Assembly (NCBI RefSeq): GCF_003013715.1
Contig: NC_072818.1
Span: forward strand, 558,001-622,000
DNA: 64,000 nt
Reading direction: 5' to 3'
From: Candidozyma auris
Lineage: Eukaryota > Ascomycota > Pichiomycetes > Serinales > Metschnikowiaceae
Below, piece after piece: positions 10,462 through 20,091 of this stretch. The translations under genes and the position numbers were made by a program. The first letter of the stretch is position 1; every line of letters begins with the position of its first letter. Below the pieces are notes generated by a model, which saw nothing but the letters and a program-made list of their open reading frames with translations, made no database searches and was not told the origin of the DNA.

Positions 10462-11181
10462 TTTGATGAGAGGCAGAGGGAAGATGTGAGGAAAGTGTTG
10501 AGGGCAGGTGAAAAATGACACTGACTTGCTGAGGGAGGTCTTAAAAAAAGAGAATTGCATCAACTGTAATTGGTGATGGTTTTTCGGGGTGAAAATACTA
10601 GTGGAGCCTGCCAAGTGGTTTCCATTACCCTGCCTGAGTCATATGATGGACCCTGACATGCACTTATGGGATATGTGCAAGTGACGAGGAGAGACTTATG
10701 TACTGGACTTGATTAGTCGAAAGATCAAAATCGGCAGGTTGCAACTGAATATGGAGGTAAGGTGTTAAGGGTGGTCAGGACAGGAAAAAGAGGTAGGTGT
10801 GTCACAATTGATGACTGAAGTTGCTCGGAAGGATAACATATGACAGTGGAGTGTAAATGAAAAGACTCAGCTTTGGCGCGTGTTGCGGTCAAAGTATCTA
10901 CACTCATACTTGATGAACGTAAGTTGAGAGCTAAATCTGTTATGAAATCAACAAAAGCTTCATGAAAACCTTTGAAAATTTCGTTTGCGGTATAGAATAT
11001 GATCAAGTTTCCATATGCCCTGCCCTAATAGCACACTTTGGAGAATGTCACTTTTCACAATCGTCGATAAAATTTGTAAAGCTTGGAATCAGAAATGAGG
11101 GACTCTCAAAGCTCCTTAACACCCGCTTTTGGAGATTCCAAATTGAGTCGTGGTCTTCGATGTCTTCTTTGCAACAGCGTA

Positions 11182-11192
11182 TTTTGCAGCCA
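11182..11192 (-). promoter_or_regulatory. Recurrent motif (TTTTGCAGCCA on +)
   Basis: Exact core match in the same intergenic region as the 10451 copy, about 240 bp downstream of the small ORF at 11433-11693. Confidence 0.5.
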
Positions 11193-11432
11193 ATATGCCC
11201 ATACATCAGCTGCTCTACAACACAGTGTCAACGACCACTGAATTTCCAATTCTGTGTATTAAATCAGGAAATGAATTTCCTTTTCGTTTTTACTTGATAA
11301 AATATTACGTCTGCTAGTCTGTTATATCTCAGGGCCAAAATCTTGTGGCAAGTTCACGGTAACAGAGTATAAGGATATCTCCAAAAGCATTTGGGTATTT
11401 TACAAGGAGGTTGGTGAAAAGAGTTGAACTTC

Positions 11433-11693
11433 TTATACGACGTTTCTACCGTCTTCTGTGGGCACTGAAAGGTTGGTGTTTTGCGATAATTCTTCCCTGA
11501 TTTGCTGATTTTGTATGGAAGTACACTTTAAGGATAATTCATTGTTATCAGTCCGGGAGACGAAGGAGAAGGATAATTCTGTAGTCTGACCATTATTCGA
11601 AAGCAAATATGAAATACTGTCAATCGAAAAATCCAGAGATTCTTTTGGATCCATAGAATATGCATATGCTCTGGCACAGATGTAGTTTCTCAT
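11433..11693 (-). CDS. Hypothetical small protein (86 codons)
   Basis: ATG-initiated frame 138 bp downstream of the AIF/FSP1-like gene on the same strand. The product (start MRNYICARAYAYSMDPKE, end PTEDGRNVV) has mixed polar composition without low complexity, which makes it more protein-like than most chance frames here. I recognise no family, see no signal peptide or membrane segment, and see no splice signals. It may be spurious. Confidence 0.25.
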   Translation of the reverse strand: MRNYICARAYAYSMDPKESLDFSIDSISYLLSNNGQTTELSFSFVSRTDNNELSLKCTSIQNQQIREELSQNTNLSVPTEDGRNVV

Positions 11694-11831
11694 TGCACTG
11701 GCGTCCCAGGTTTACTTTCTCTGCTTTAATTTTATACATGGTTCAGATGCACCAATTCAAGTGTCACCTCATTTATCATTAACTCATTAATTGTCCGACT
11801 AATTCTACACTCATAATCAAATATGACTTGC

Positions 11832-13085
11832 CTAGGCGCCTAGCGTCGCTCTCACTTTCCCTAGACAGTAGTCCTTGTACTCCTCCACATATCCTTTGTG
11901 GTTTAACTCTACCTCGCCCATTAGCTCAGAAACAATCTCCTCGTTTCCTGCAACTAGAACCATCCCGCGTGGCATCTGAGTCAAGTCAGGAAATGGCTCA
12001 ACAAGCTTCTTCTCAAAGAGTAGTCCCACCAAGTTGTTGGCAGCCTGGCGGCCCATGTAGAGAGCCCACCCTGCTGACTTTATGATGTCTAACTCCACCA
12101 TGTCACCAATACAGAAGATGTTGTCAACTATGCTCTTGTCTTCTGGGTGATAGAGCTGACAGTACTCATTGACGTAGACGTTATTTTTTGGAGAAACGTA
12201 CTTCGCGAGGTCTCCAGTCAATATGTTGGTATTGTTTTTGAAGGCGTTACACCAGTATGTGAAGTCCGCCTCGATGATGTCGCCGTTGACTAGCTCAAGG
12301 TTATTATTTTCCAACTCACGCTTTACTCTCAATCCAATCATAACCTTTACCCCTGCTCGCTCAAGACTCTCTCTGGTAACATCTTTGAATGCATCTGTGA
12401 GTGGTTCAGGAGGAAATCTCTTGTGCGGATGAATCAACATAACTTCCTTGTCAGGGTGTTTTGTCTTTATGTCACCGGCGATTTCAATTCCCACTGCTCC
12501 CGCGCCAACCACGGCAATTTTATTAACACTTTTAGCCTGAGCATTGAAATTCGCCATCTCTTTTAAGTAACTCTCGTAATTGTACGCGTCGGGAGATGTA
12601 GGCCACGATCTATTTCTTCCGGCTGCAACCACGCAATAGTCAAACGATATTGATGCGGATCCTCCACTCTTGTTGTTCAAAGTGTACTCAGCACTCTTGG
12701 TGCTGACGCTGGTGACACTGCCCTGCGCATATGTAACTTCTATCTCCTTGTTGTTGTCGGAATTCACTTTGGCGCCGAGCTCGCGTAAAACGTACTCGTC
12801 GTCCGACACCAAATGATCAAAGTACAAATCATGAAGGTCTTGGAGAGGCACAAACTGCGTTTTAGCGAACTCCGGGTCCACAATGGCCCGAGGCACGCCT
12901 AGGACATTGAGTAAACCAGCTTTTGGTTCTATGAGGGTGATGGAGATTCTCAGCGAGGGAGGTCTCTGCTGGAAGTGATTTTTCAACGCGACAAGCGCCG
13001 AGAGCCCACTGTACGAGCCACCGACAATGAGAATGTTGGTGGAGATCGGCGTTGCCGACTTGGTGAGCGCAGAAAGCGAAGACAT
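11832..13085 (-). CDS. AIF/FSP1-like NAD(P)H:quinone-type oxidoreductase
   Basis: 417 codons from ATG at 13085; the frame extends two codons further but without an ATG. It is a pyridine-nucleotide-disulphide-oxidoreductase-fold flavoprotein. An N-terminal FAD Rossmann motif, NILIVGGSYSGLSALVAL (about 18-35), is followed by a second one for NAD(P)H, KIAVVGAGAVGIEIAGDI (about 185-202). A late FAD-contact segment, NIFCIGDMVELD, follows. The layout matches the AIFM2/FSP1 and yeast Aif1 group, which reduce quinones or act in oxidative stress. Substrate, location and any death-related role are inference. No cleavable presequence is obvious. A TATA stretch lies at 13163-13171. Confidence 0.8.
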   Translation of the reverse strand: MSSLSALTKSATPISTNILIVGGSYSGLSALVALKNHFQQRPPSLRISITLIEPKAGLLNVLGVPRAIVDPEFAKTQFVPLQDLHDLYFDHLVSDDEYVLRELGAKVNSDNNKEIEVTYAQGSVTSVSTKSAEYTLNNKSGGSASISFDYCVVAAGRNRSWPTSPDAYNYESYLKEMANFNAQAKSVNKIAVVGAGAVGIEIAGDIKTKHPDKEVMLIHPHKRFPPEPLTDAFKDVTRESLERAGVKVMIGLRVKRELENNNLELVNGDIIEADFTYWCNAFKNNTNILTGDLAKYVSPKNNVYVNEYCQLYHPEDKSIVDNIFCIGDMVELDIIKSAGWALYMGRQAANNLVGLLFEKKLVEPFPDLTQMPRGMVLVAGNEEIVSELMGEVELNHKGYVEEYKDYCLGKVRATLGA

Positions 13086-13162
13086 CACCAAACCAAGATC
13101 AAAACTTTCTTGAGCGAACGGTATTCACAAAACTTGCTTGAAGAAATCGGCGGCTGGACGAA

Positions 13163-13171
13163 TATATATAT
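13163..13171 (-). promoter_or_regulatory. TATA element of the AIF/FSP1-like gene
   Basis: Alternating TA stretch about 80 bp upstream of the ATG at 13085, a normal position for a yeast TATA box. Confidence 0.5.
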
Positions 13172-13195
13172 GCACTTCAGATGCCGCGGGTCTTA

Positions 13196-13820
13196 GACAG
13201 GAAAACCGCCCTATCCAACGTAGATAGCTTGCGTGCTTGGAGAAGGCAGCCGAGTCGGGATTACCAACGGATACTTCAGGACCATTTGGAGATTCTCTCA
13301 CCGAAAATGCCATGACGGGGTTCGGCGGTTCCTAGGCACGGGTCGGTTCGGATGCGTCTCCAGGATAGATTCCGAAAGATTATTCGAAGCCGTGCATGAA
13401 TCCGCTTTCGCACAGCTCGTCTCGTAATCTAAAAAATCAGCTGTCCGCCATGGGGACAAATCTGGGGCAATTGTAGGTGATCTTCAACCGTTAAGACAGT
13501 TCAATTGAAATTTTCTCTCTATTTTGAAACGTAGGACATCAGGAGGGTCACTATTACAGGCTCGTTTCACAGACCTGATGAAATAGATAACCCAGCCTTC
13601 TCCTCAGCTTGCCGCTTGTCCTAGGTAACAATGGGGACGTGTACCCAGAGCAAGCGGAGCTCTGAAAGTACGATGCAATCCTGGAGCTGAATCGCTTGGC
13701 TACTACGCCACTATGGGTACCCCTCTGCGATCCCTTATTCACCAAGGGAAACTATTTCTCACTCGGGGCCGATGTCGGATACCTAGTAAAGTCCGGAGTT
13801 ATGACGGGTCCTATAAGGGA
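13196..13820. ncRNA. Candidate structured RNA region, strand unknown
   Basis: This gap between the AIF/FSP1-like gene and MAD3 is clearly more GC-rich than the other intergenic DNA and lacks a convincing ORF. Complementary arms are dense and mostly nested. GGAAAACCGCC (13201-13211) pairs with GGCGGTTCC (13324-13332), with an AA bulge, and encloses hairpin CTATC/GATAG (13211-13215/13223-13227). GCACGG (about 13336) pairs with CCGTGC (about 13390) and encloses TTCGGA/TCCGAA. Further on, AGCT-CCGCTTG (about 13606) pairs with CAAGCGG-AGCT (about 13651), and CCCTT pairs with AAGGG (about 13732). I tried U1-U6, U3, RNase P, MRP and SRP by eye and none fits. Confidence 0.35.
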
Positions 13821-13823
13821 GGT

Positions 13824-15293
13824 CTACCACGGCTGATCCATGAAGGGAGACGACTTTTCGGACCCAAACGCCGTGGGAGGCGTTCTGGACTCCCGCTCAT
13901 TTTGCTGATTTGAGATGTGGTTTCCTGAGCCTTGCGGTGGCTGATGAGAGATATGATGTCGTGGATGGAAAGTCTCAGTGACAAAGCCGTCTAGATTCGT
14001 GGTTGTGTGATCCTCAAACTTCGTAGTGTCTTCGTCCAGCTGGTATTTGGATGCGTCGTTAAACATGTTCAACACTTCCTTAGCGGTCATGCGTGAGAAT
14101 TGGGTCAAAGTAGGCGACTTGGGACGAATTGAATGGTTTGTGGAGTCATCTACGTTCAACGGTATTGTCATGGTACAATTGCCCGTATCAATCTCTTTCA
14201 GTTTCGACATCTCTTTGTGCTTCACTGGCTTCATCTCAGAGGCCCTTTGGAAGTTTTTTACCTGGCAAAGTACTTCTGTAGGACTGTACTGTTCGCCATG
14301 ACTAGGGTATAGCAAGTTCATATTGACCATGAGGTTCTCTGTAGGCTTGTTGGGCTGTTGAAGGATTGTATACTTAGAACCATCTGTAGCTGTACAAACA
14401 TGCCACGAATTTTCGGGGGCAGACTCCGAGTCTTTGAATACTTCGAACTTGGCACCCAGAGAAGACGCAGGTCCTTTCTGCTTAAGGACTTCACCAGCCC
14501 ACGGCCTTGCAGCAATCACGTTTTCCTTGAGTCTTAGCATAGGCGGTTTATTCGGAGCTTTCTCGGGTTGACCAAATACCGACTCCTTGATACTCACTGG
14601 GTCTGAGTCCCTGTGCACTGTAAACTTTGGCCGTTTTGAAGAACTGCTGCTGTTATCACTGGAGCTGCTATGTGGAGCACCACCTCTCTTAATCGAGAGA
14701 ACGCTTCTCATGTTGCTGGCCCGACTGAGGCTCAAATTCTGCGTGCGCCGTTGGAAATAGCCAAGGCTTCGCTGCAAACGAGCCAACGGCCTGGCCTCCC
14801 GTTCTATGCCTATACCGTAAACCTCCATGGCGTCACTCAAGGCGCCCTTCACCTCAAGGTACTTTGCAAACTCCTCATAGTAAAGCGCCAACTCACAGCC
14901 AATTCCCTTTTTCGCCAAGTACACAAAGATCTCTCGAGGCAGATCAGAATACTGCGAGTACTCTAGCCACACTTTTAAGTAGCGGGGGTCGTTCTTGTAG
15001 TAAGGTGTATCTCTGAAGCATGAAGTGCATCTCTCTAGAAGCGCCAAAAGGCCGCTTTCCGTGTTTCCACCCTGGGGAAACGTATCATGTGTCCAGCTGA
15101 TGTAGTCTAGATAAGCTTGGAGTGGATCGTCAAGTTCCTCGTGTGCTAAGATCAGCTCGAACTCGTTCTTCTTCTCCACTATCGAGGCCTTAGGAGGGTG
15201 CTCCTTCAAAGCCAACGCTAGCTTCGACGCTGGTCTTCCAGAAGGTTTCGGCTGGATATTCTCCTTCTGCTGTTCTAGCACACGAAAGTCCAT
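13824..15293 (-). CDS. MAD3: Spindle checkpoint protein Mad3 (BubR1-like, no kinase)
   Basis: 489 codons (S. cerevisiae Mad3 is 515). Mad3 is part of the mitotic checkpoint complex that holds Cdc20 inactive until kinetochores attach. Seen: N-terminal KEN box 1 at residues 10-12 (QQKENIQP); a Bub1/Mad3 TPR-type domain at about 40-180 (DDPLQAYLDYISWTHDTFP, DPRYLKVWLEYS, ALYYEEFAKYLE); and a second KEN box at 256-258 (RLKENVIAARPWAGEVL). The protein ends without a kinase domain, so it is Mad3 rather than Bub1. Its target CDC20 is also in the window (57672-59285). The ATG at 15293 is the natural start. Confidence 0.9.
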   Translation of the reverse strand: MDFRVLEQQKENIQPKPSGRPASKLALALKEHPPKASIVEKKNEFELILAHEELDDPLQAYLDYISWTHDTFPQGGNTESGLLALLERCTSCFRDTPYYKNDPRYLKVWLEYSQYSDLPREIFVYLAKKGIGCELALYYEEFAKYLEVKGALSDAMEVYGIGIEREARPLARLQRSLGYFQRRTQNLSLSRASNMRSVLSIKRGGAPHSSSSDNSSSSSKRPKFTVHRDSDPVSIKESVFGQPEKAPNKPPMLRLKENVIAARPWAGEVLKQKGPASSLGAKFEVFKDSESAPENSWHVCTATDGSKYTILQQPNKPTENLMVNMNLLYPSHGEQYSPTEVLCQVKNFQRASEMKPVKHKEMSKLKEIDTGNCTMTIPLNVDDSTNHSIRPKSPTLTQFSRMTAKEVLNMFNDASKYQLDEDTTKFEDHTTTNLDGFVTETFHPRHHISHQPPQGSGNHISNQQNERESRTPPTAFGSEKSSPFMDQPW

Positions 15294-16484
15294 GTGGCGA
15301 TTTTTTCTGCTTGTGCAATGCCAGTAAGTAATGTGGTCAGGGCACTGATTCTGTTTGTTTATGTGAGTCGCGCTGAGAGATGCTAGTAGTGGGAGGAGAT
15401 GAGGAGGATGAAGGTGAAAGATTATGGTTATGGAGAATATTCATGGAGAGAGATTTGAATTGAGAATTTCCAAAGAGGTGTCTTTTCGGTAGAAGTTGTC
15501 TTTTTGTCTGTTTTGGAGGGTGAGGTCTGTCTGCTGCCTTGCTCTGAAGAAGGTTCCCTTTTGCAGCCATTATAACTGCTACAGTGTGAAGGAGAAGAGA
15601 GGAAAGTGAAAATAAAAAATGACCCCGTCTGGGACACATTGATGGATGGAATAGAAATGTTGATATTGCAAACAATTGTAGGTGATACTCTGATCTCGGA
15701 CACAAAAGTCCTTCTTGAATGGGTATGAAGCTTGACCCTCTGGGACAAATGAAGCTGAAACTTGATCTTTAGCCTCTCGTAGCTACTAGCATTTTAAATA
15801 CAATATTTTTTGCATAAAATACTGTTATAAATTTGAATTACCTGGACAATGCTTGATTATAATTTTTAGATCATTGCCTTTTTAGTTGCAGTAAGTAGAC
15901 ATTTTAAGGACGACTGACTGCGAAAGTTGGCAGGTTGGAATTAAAGAAACATGGCAATGAATATATTGGAGTCAGATTTATGGTCACAATATTAAAGGTA
16001 TATTTCTGCCACAAATGTGTTGGAGACGTAAAGATCATTTGTATAGTACGTGTGCCACGATCTAGGATGGAGCCATCGAGATAGAGTGAGTCCGCACCAA
16101 TATAAACGACATTGGCAGCGTATATCTAAGTCTAGCAAATAAGTGTGATAATGAGAGATCGAACACAATTACGTAGAGAAAGTCTCTAGCGCTGGGAATC
16201 TCAATTGTCTGTCGGTTAGGTCACAATCTCATTTTCATACATTTCAAATCAACCATTGTCCTGAAGTCAATTCAAAGACACCAATTTGAAGCTAAGTCTA
16301 ACCGTCACATTACCAGGATCCTCGTATTAAATCATTGTTGTGTTTTTCCTTATTTTGTCCCCATCATCTGTGCCTCTTCTTGGACGTCCACCTGTATACG
16401 CGCCTAGATCAACACCTAACCTACTCTTTCATCACTCACACCTTACTCCGCCCAAGTTCATTTCTCCAACGCTCCCATCACTGC
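15294..16484. other. Divergent promoter region MAD3 / GPI16
   Basis: About 1.2 kb. It carries one recurrent motif (15559) nearer MAD3 and a pyrimidine-rich GPI16 leader. A GATCATTTGTATAG at about 16032 resembles U3 box A but has a substitution, and the rest of U3 is absent. No gene seen. Confidence 0.5.
15559..15569 (-). promoter_or_regulatory. Recurrent motif (TTTTGCAGCCA on +)
   Basis: Exact core match, 266 bp upstream of MAD3 and sense to it. The divergent GPI16 start is over 900 bp away. Confidence 0.6.
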
Positions 16485-18227
16485 ATGTTGTGGCTCATTC
16501 CTTTCCTTTTGGCCCTTGCACTGGCAACTTCCTATAAAGAGGAGCTCACCTTCAGGCCACTTCCTAGAAACACCCTATTGGCAGATTTCCACTTCAACTC
16601 GGTGCTGCCCCCGTTTCCCTTGGAGTATACCAACTTGTCGGCGCCTCAATCTTCCCACAAACCCCGCCATTATGGCTTCTTTCCTCGAATGCTTGCGCCA
16701 ATTGTTGAAGCTACCAACACTCGCGAGTTGCACTTGAGATTCACCCAGGGCTGGTGGGACGCTGACTTGTGGGGACTGTTGCCTCATAATGGTACGGTTA
16801 TTGGCGGAACCGGCGTGGAAGTATGGGCTGCCATCGAGGCCCCATCCATAGAAGAGGCTAAAAGAAGCTGGTACAAGCTTACAGAGTCTCTCTCGGGAGT
16901 ATTCTGTGCGTCGCTCAATTTCGTCAATGATGCCATTACCACAGTTCCAAAACACAAAACTGCGTCTCAGGGAGCTGGATTTGTTACCTCTCCCGGTAAC
17001 AAGCTCTTTTTGCTTCGTGCAGCTTTGCCTGATGAACCTATTTGCACAGAAAACTTGACACCATTCTTGAAGATGCTTCCTACTCGTGGCAAAGCTGGCA
17101 TTGCCTCCTTGCTCGATGGCCACAAGCTCTACGACTCTTTGTGGCACTCTATGAGCGTTGACCTTGTCACCCACTGTGAGGACGGCCAGTGCCATCTCGA
17201 ACTGGACCAACACATTCACCATGTGGCCGATATCACCAGACTGATTCGAAGACGGAACGAAGGAGGCATTCCCAAACCTGTTCCAGGCGACAAGTTGCGG
17301 TGCGATCAATCGAAGTATCATGACGCTTGGCACTGTTTCCCAGCGCCAGAATTCCCTGCCATCGAGTGGGACATTGAGGGTCTCTACGGTCGAGCCATCC
17401 AGGGCCCAGGATTCGAAAATCAAAGGGGCGTGACTACGGTAAATTTCTTGGTCGACAAGGAGTCATGGAGAGTGGCAATGACCGAGGAGGGCAAGAATGA
17501 TGTTCCTGTGGAGAATGTTTTCGAGATCGTTGAGGCAAAACCACATAACTTTAGAATTTCAACAGCAGACTTCAACAAAGTCTTACCAAAACAGGATTCA
17601 CCCCTCTCGGTCTCTAGATCGCTTACAGGTTACTCACAGGACCTGGGAGGAATGCGTGTGACCATACGTAATCCTCAAGACAAAGATCTCTCTTTGGTGT
17701 ATTTCGAGAGTCTCCCATGGTTCATGAGAATATACTTGCATACTCTTCAGGTTAGCGGGAATGGCACTGTTGAAAATCAGTTTTTCAAACCCGCAATCGA
17801 TAGAGAGAGACCTACGCATTTGGAATTGGCATTGTCCATCCCAGCTGGTGGGTCTATCACCCTCACATACCAATTTGACAAGTCCTTGTTGTTGTTTTCC
17901 GAGTACCCACCAGACGCCAACCACGGATTTGCAATCGAGCCAGCTGTCGTCAAGATTATAGACAAGGAAACAGGAAATACGCTGTACCAGCTCAGAACAC
18001 CCAGCTTGCTTCTCACGCTACCAACCCCAGATTTCTCCATGCCTTACAACGTCACAATCTTGACATGTACAGTTATGTCGTTAGCATTTGGGTGTGTTTT
18101 TAACCTACTTGTGAAGAAGGTAGTAACAGAAGAGGAGTTCGAGGAGATCTCGAAACAGTCACCTTTGGGCAAGCTCAAGGCGAAAATCGCTATGCTAAAG
18201 AGCAAAATTAAGGGAGTTAAAGCTTGA
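16485..18227 (+). CDS. GPI16: GPI transamidase subunit Gpi16 (PIG-T)
   Basis: 580 codons from ATG at 16485 (S. cerevisiae Gpi16 is 610). The frame is open 50 codons further upstream, but I choose 16485 because it begins a clear signal peptide, MLWLIPFLLALALATSYKEE. Gpi16 is an ER luminal subunit of the complex that attaches GPI anchors. Seen after the signal: FRPLPRNTLLADFHF, then FTQGWWDADLWGLLPHNG, typical of the PIG-T family. A single C-terminal membrane segment, TVMSLAFGCVFNLLVKK, precedes a Lys-rich cytosolic tail. Cys residues for the disulphide with Gpi8 are present but cannot be assigned by eye. Confidence 0.93.
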   Translation: MLWLIPFLLALALATSYKEELTFRPLPRNTLLADFHFNSVLPPFPLEYTNLSAPQSSHKPRHYGFFPRMLAPIVEATNTRELHLRFTQGWWDADLWGLLPHNGTVIGGTGVEVWAAIEAPSIEEAKRSWYKLTESLSGVFCASLNFVNDAITTVPKHKTASQGAGFVTSPGNKLFLLRAALPDEPICTENLTPFLKMLPTRGKAGIASLLDGHKLYDSLWHSMSVDLVTHCEDGQCHLELDQHIHHVADITRLIRRRNEGGIPKPVPGDKLRCDQSKYHDAWHCFPAPEFPAIEWDIEGLYGRAIQGPGFENQRGVTTVNFLVDKESWRVAMTEEGKNDVPVENVFEIVEAKPHNFRISTADFNKVLPKQDSPLSVSRSLTGYSQDLGGMRVTIRNPQDKDLSLVYFESLPWFMRIYLHTLQVSGNGTVENQFFKPAIDRERPTHLELALSIPAGGSITLTYQFDKSLLLFSEYPPDANHGFAIEPAVVKIIDKETGNTLYQLRTPSLLLTLPTPDFSMPYNVTILTCTVMSLAFGCVFNLLVKKVVTEEEFEEISKQSPLGKLKAKIAMLKSKIKGVKA

Positions 18228-18612
18228 GATTTCGCAGCCACAATACCAAAATTGAGCCATACGTAGGCGTTTCCTACTTTTTCCGGTGGTATATCGCGAA
18301 AATGGAAACACCACGCGAGAGTGCAGGATGATGCCCACTAGGTGTGAAAGAGGGAGGAAGTTCCCCTCCATAATCGAGTGTTTGAACTAAGTTCTTTGTA
18401 ACTTTTGTTCTGAACGTAATCACGTCAACAAGGGCTGAACACTTGCAGTGAATGGTTCATCTATTGGCGGGGTATTTCAGCACGTGCAATGCACGCGATC
18501 CTTCGCTTTGTGCTGCCGTTTCCATATGTCCGGTTCCCGGACCGAATGAATTTTCCAAAATCATGTAAATACTGCTGTGCTTGTTCCTTGTTTGCTTGGA
18601 GTCTCGGTGGCC
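18228..18612. other. Intergenic region GPI16 to unknown gene
   Basis: 385 bp with one recurrent motif immediately after the GPI16 stop (18230) and a CACGTG at about 18482. Nothing else seen. Confidence 0.5.
18230..18240 (-). promoter_or_regulatory. Recurrent motif (TTTCGCAGCCA on +)
   Basis: Exact match three bases after the GPI16 stop codon, 373 bp upstream of the next gene. Confidence 0.55.
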
Positions 18613-19251
18613 ATGATGTTTGAAGATAGCATCAACCGAGATGAGAACGTTATAGCGCTGGCAACAGGGCTGACTCACTTCGATTCGGGCACCTTCGCTG
18701 CACCACAATTCCTACAGAATATCATAGAGGATGTGTTTTCCAAGGATTCTGACACCATTCGATACAACTATAGTCGACTCAACGGCATGGTTCCTGAGAA
18801 ACCCACCTATTTTTCATCCGACTACCCGAAAAAGTCTACCAATCTAGATACTGACTTCCACCATTACAATTTCGACGTTGATATATTAACGAGATGGGTA
18901 TCCCGAGACTTTCTACGGATGTTTGTGCCAGTAATATACTTTCAGGACTCGAGAAAAGAGCGGATGGAGAAACGAGCAGCTGCTCTTACCGCCAAACCGG
19001 TGCCCACACTAGCTGAACTCGACATATGTGCCAAGCTTAAAGGTAAAGGGTACTGGAACCGCAAAGGTGAATGGTTCTGCACCACACGAGACGTCACTGT
19101 GGAAGGGGATCAGCAGGGTCCGATTTACTTTGGTACCTACAACGAGTGGGTGAAGTGGGATGCCAGGCTTGACGAGGCGATCAAAGAAGCCAAGTGGAAT
19201 GGCGACATGGAGACCTTGAAGCAGCTACGGCTCGCAAGGAGCAACGCATAA
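18613..19251 (+). CDS. Uncharacterised protein, possibly mitochondrial Mpm1-like
   Basis: 212 codons from the first ATG at 18613; a second ATG follows directly at 18616. I do not recognise it firmly. The protein is acidic at the start (MMFEDSINRDENVIALATG), aromatic in the middle (FHHYNFDVDILTRWVSRDFL), and contains CAKLKGKGYWNRKGEWFC followed by FGTYNEWVKW. A Cys-spaced aromatic block with Trp-Cys near the C-terminus recalls my memory of the mitochondrial peculiar membrane protein 1 family, but this is weak. There is no signal peptide and no long hydrophobic segment. It is tandem with GPI16 and APL6. Confidence 0.7.
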   Translation: MMFEDSINRDENVIALATGLTHFDSGTFAAPQFLQNIIEDVFSKDSDTIRYNYSRLNGMVPEKPTYFSSDYPKKSTNLDTDFHHYNFDVDILTRWVSRDFLRMFVPVIYFQDSRKERMEKRAAALTAKPVPTLAELDICAKLKGKGYWNRKGEWFCTTRDVTVEGDQQGPIYFGTYNEWVKWDARLDEAIKEAKWNGDMETLKQLRLARSNA

Positions 19252-19491
19252 AAGGCATTCTTGCATACGATTAGATGAATATTTATTGGGTTAATTTAAC
19301 TTGCTATTGTAGTTTGACCAGATGGTGAGAGATATTAAGATATGAATAGCGTAAAGGAGTTCGGAATACTTTTAATGTTAGGTAGTATTGGGGCAGCCTG
19401 AGTGTTTGGTTTTACGATTCTTTAGTCTACTCGAACTCCAATCTGTGATGATTGCATCCAGAGGTATTATAGTTCGCTGTACTAAGTTGCT

Positions 19492-19502
19492 TTTCGCAGC
19501 CA
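19492..19502 (-). promoter_or_regulatory. Recurrent motif (TTTCGCAGCCA on +)
   Basis: Exact match, 590 bp upstream of APL6. Confidence 0.55.
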
Positions 19503-19664
19503 TTACTCGAATGCATGGATTTATTGCAAACGAGTTTATCTAGAAGTATCAATCGACCAACAAATAACATAAAAATATAAGATAACCACTTAATCAACAG
19601 CACAAGACACAGAAGGAACTCAAAAAAGGTAGTTCTTTGTAAGACTTATCGAGTTATTGTCTCC

Positions 19665-19676
19665 GTTTTCGCAGCA
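19665..19676 (-). promoter_or_regulatory. Degenerate recurrent motif (TTTTCGCAGCAA on +)
   Basis: One mismatch (CAA for CCA), 163 bp closer to APL6 than the exact copy. Confidence 0.35.
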
Positions 19677-20091
19677 ATATTTATCCGGCAAGAAGTTTCC
19701 CAAAACTTACCACATGTCAAGGAAAATAAATGATTATATGCTTCCAAATTTGCTCCAATAAATCATTTCATAGGCTCTCTATTCGTTCTCGAAGCAGTGT
19801 GCCTTCATCCACTCGTCACTACACCTTCCTTATTACATTTCAGCCCAGCAGTTCCCACCACCAATTTCAACCAAACACAACATCAAAATCAGCAGTCCAA
19901 CCAATCCACACATTATTCTACCTCAAAACTAACAAAATTTGCACTCAAAATCATTACCCAGGTAAGTCGTTATCCACTCTTCCCGCTGTAGGTGTATCCT
20001 GCATCCACCTGAGTATCAAACATCAACCACCCACTACCTTCCCACCTCTTACTGTCTCTACATCCCAACTTCTTCTTCACACAAAGTCACC

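Larger units (their letters stand above)
10178..11831. other. Intergenic region between DNF3 start and the AIF/FSP1-like gene end
   Basis: About 1.65 kb, mostly upstream sequence of DNF3. It contains two recurrent motifs (10451, 11182) and one possible small gene (11433-11693). The other frames are short or lack an ATG. One of them (10725-11006, minus) has an amphipathic look but starts without ATG and has no convincing splice acceptor. Confidence 0.5.
19252..20091. other. Intergenic region upstream of APL6
   Basis: 840 bp. It holds one exact motif (19492), a one-mismatch copy (19665), and a long pyrimidine/CA-rich leader before APL6. GTAAGT at about 19962 could be a 5'-UTR intron donor, but no acceptor is obvious. 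Confidence 0.5.

Noticed and set aside
10725..11006. Minus-strand frame with histone-fold-like NEIFKGFHEAFVDFITDLAL
   Set aside because: No ATG, a stop just upstream, and no upstream exon with a proper donor; similarity is only impressionistic.
13270..13290. ACTTCAGGACCATTT resembling the 5' end of U3 snoRNA
   Set aside because: U3 box A, which pairs with 18S rRNA and is nearly invariant, is not preserved in the following bases, and the box C/B/D pattern is missing.
16030..16046. GATCATTTGTATAG, one base from U3 box A
   Set aside because: The substitution is in the rRNA-pairing core and no other U3 element follows.
16335..16484. 50-codon extension before GPI16, and similar upstream extensions of VPS20, HEM2, MPD1 and the 4EHP-like gene
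   Set aside because: The downstream ATGs give a signal peptide, a myristoylation site or the family's normal length; several extensions have no ATG.
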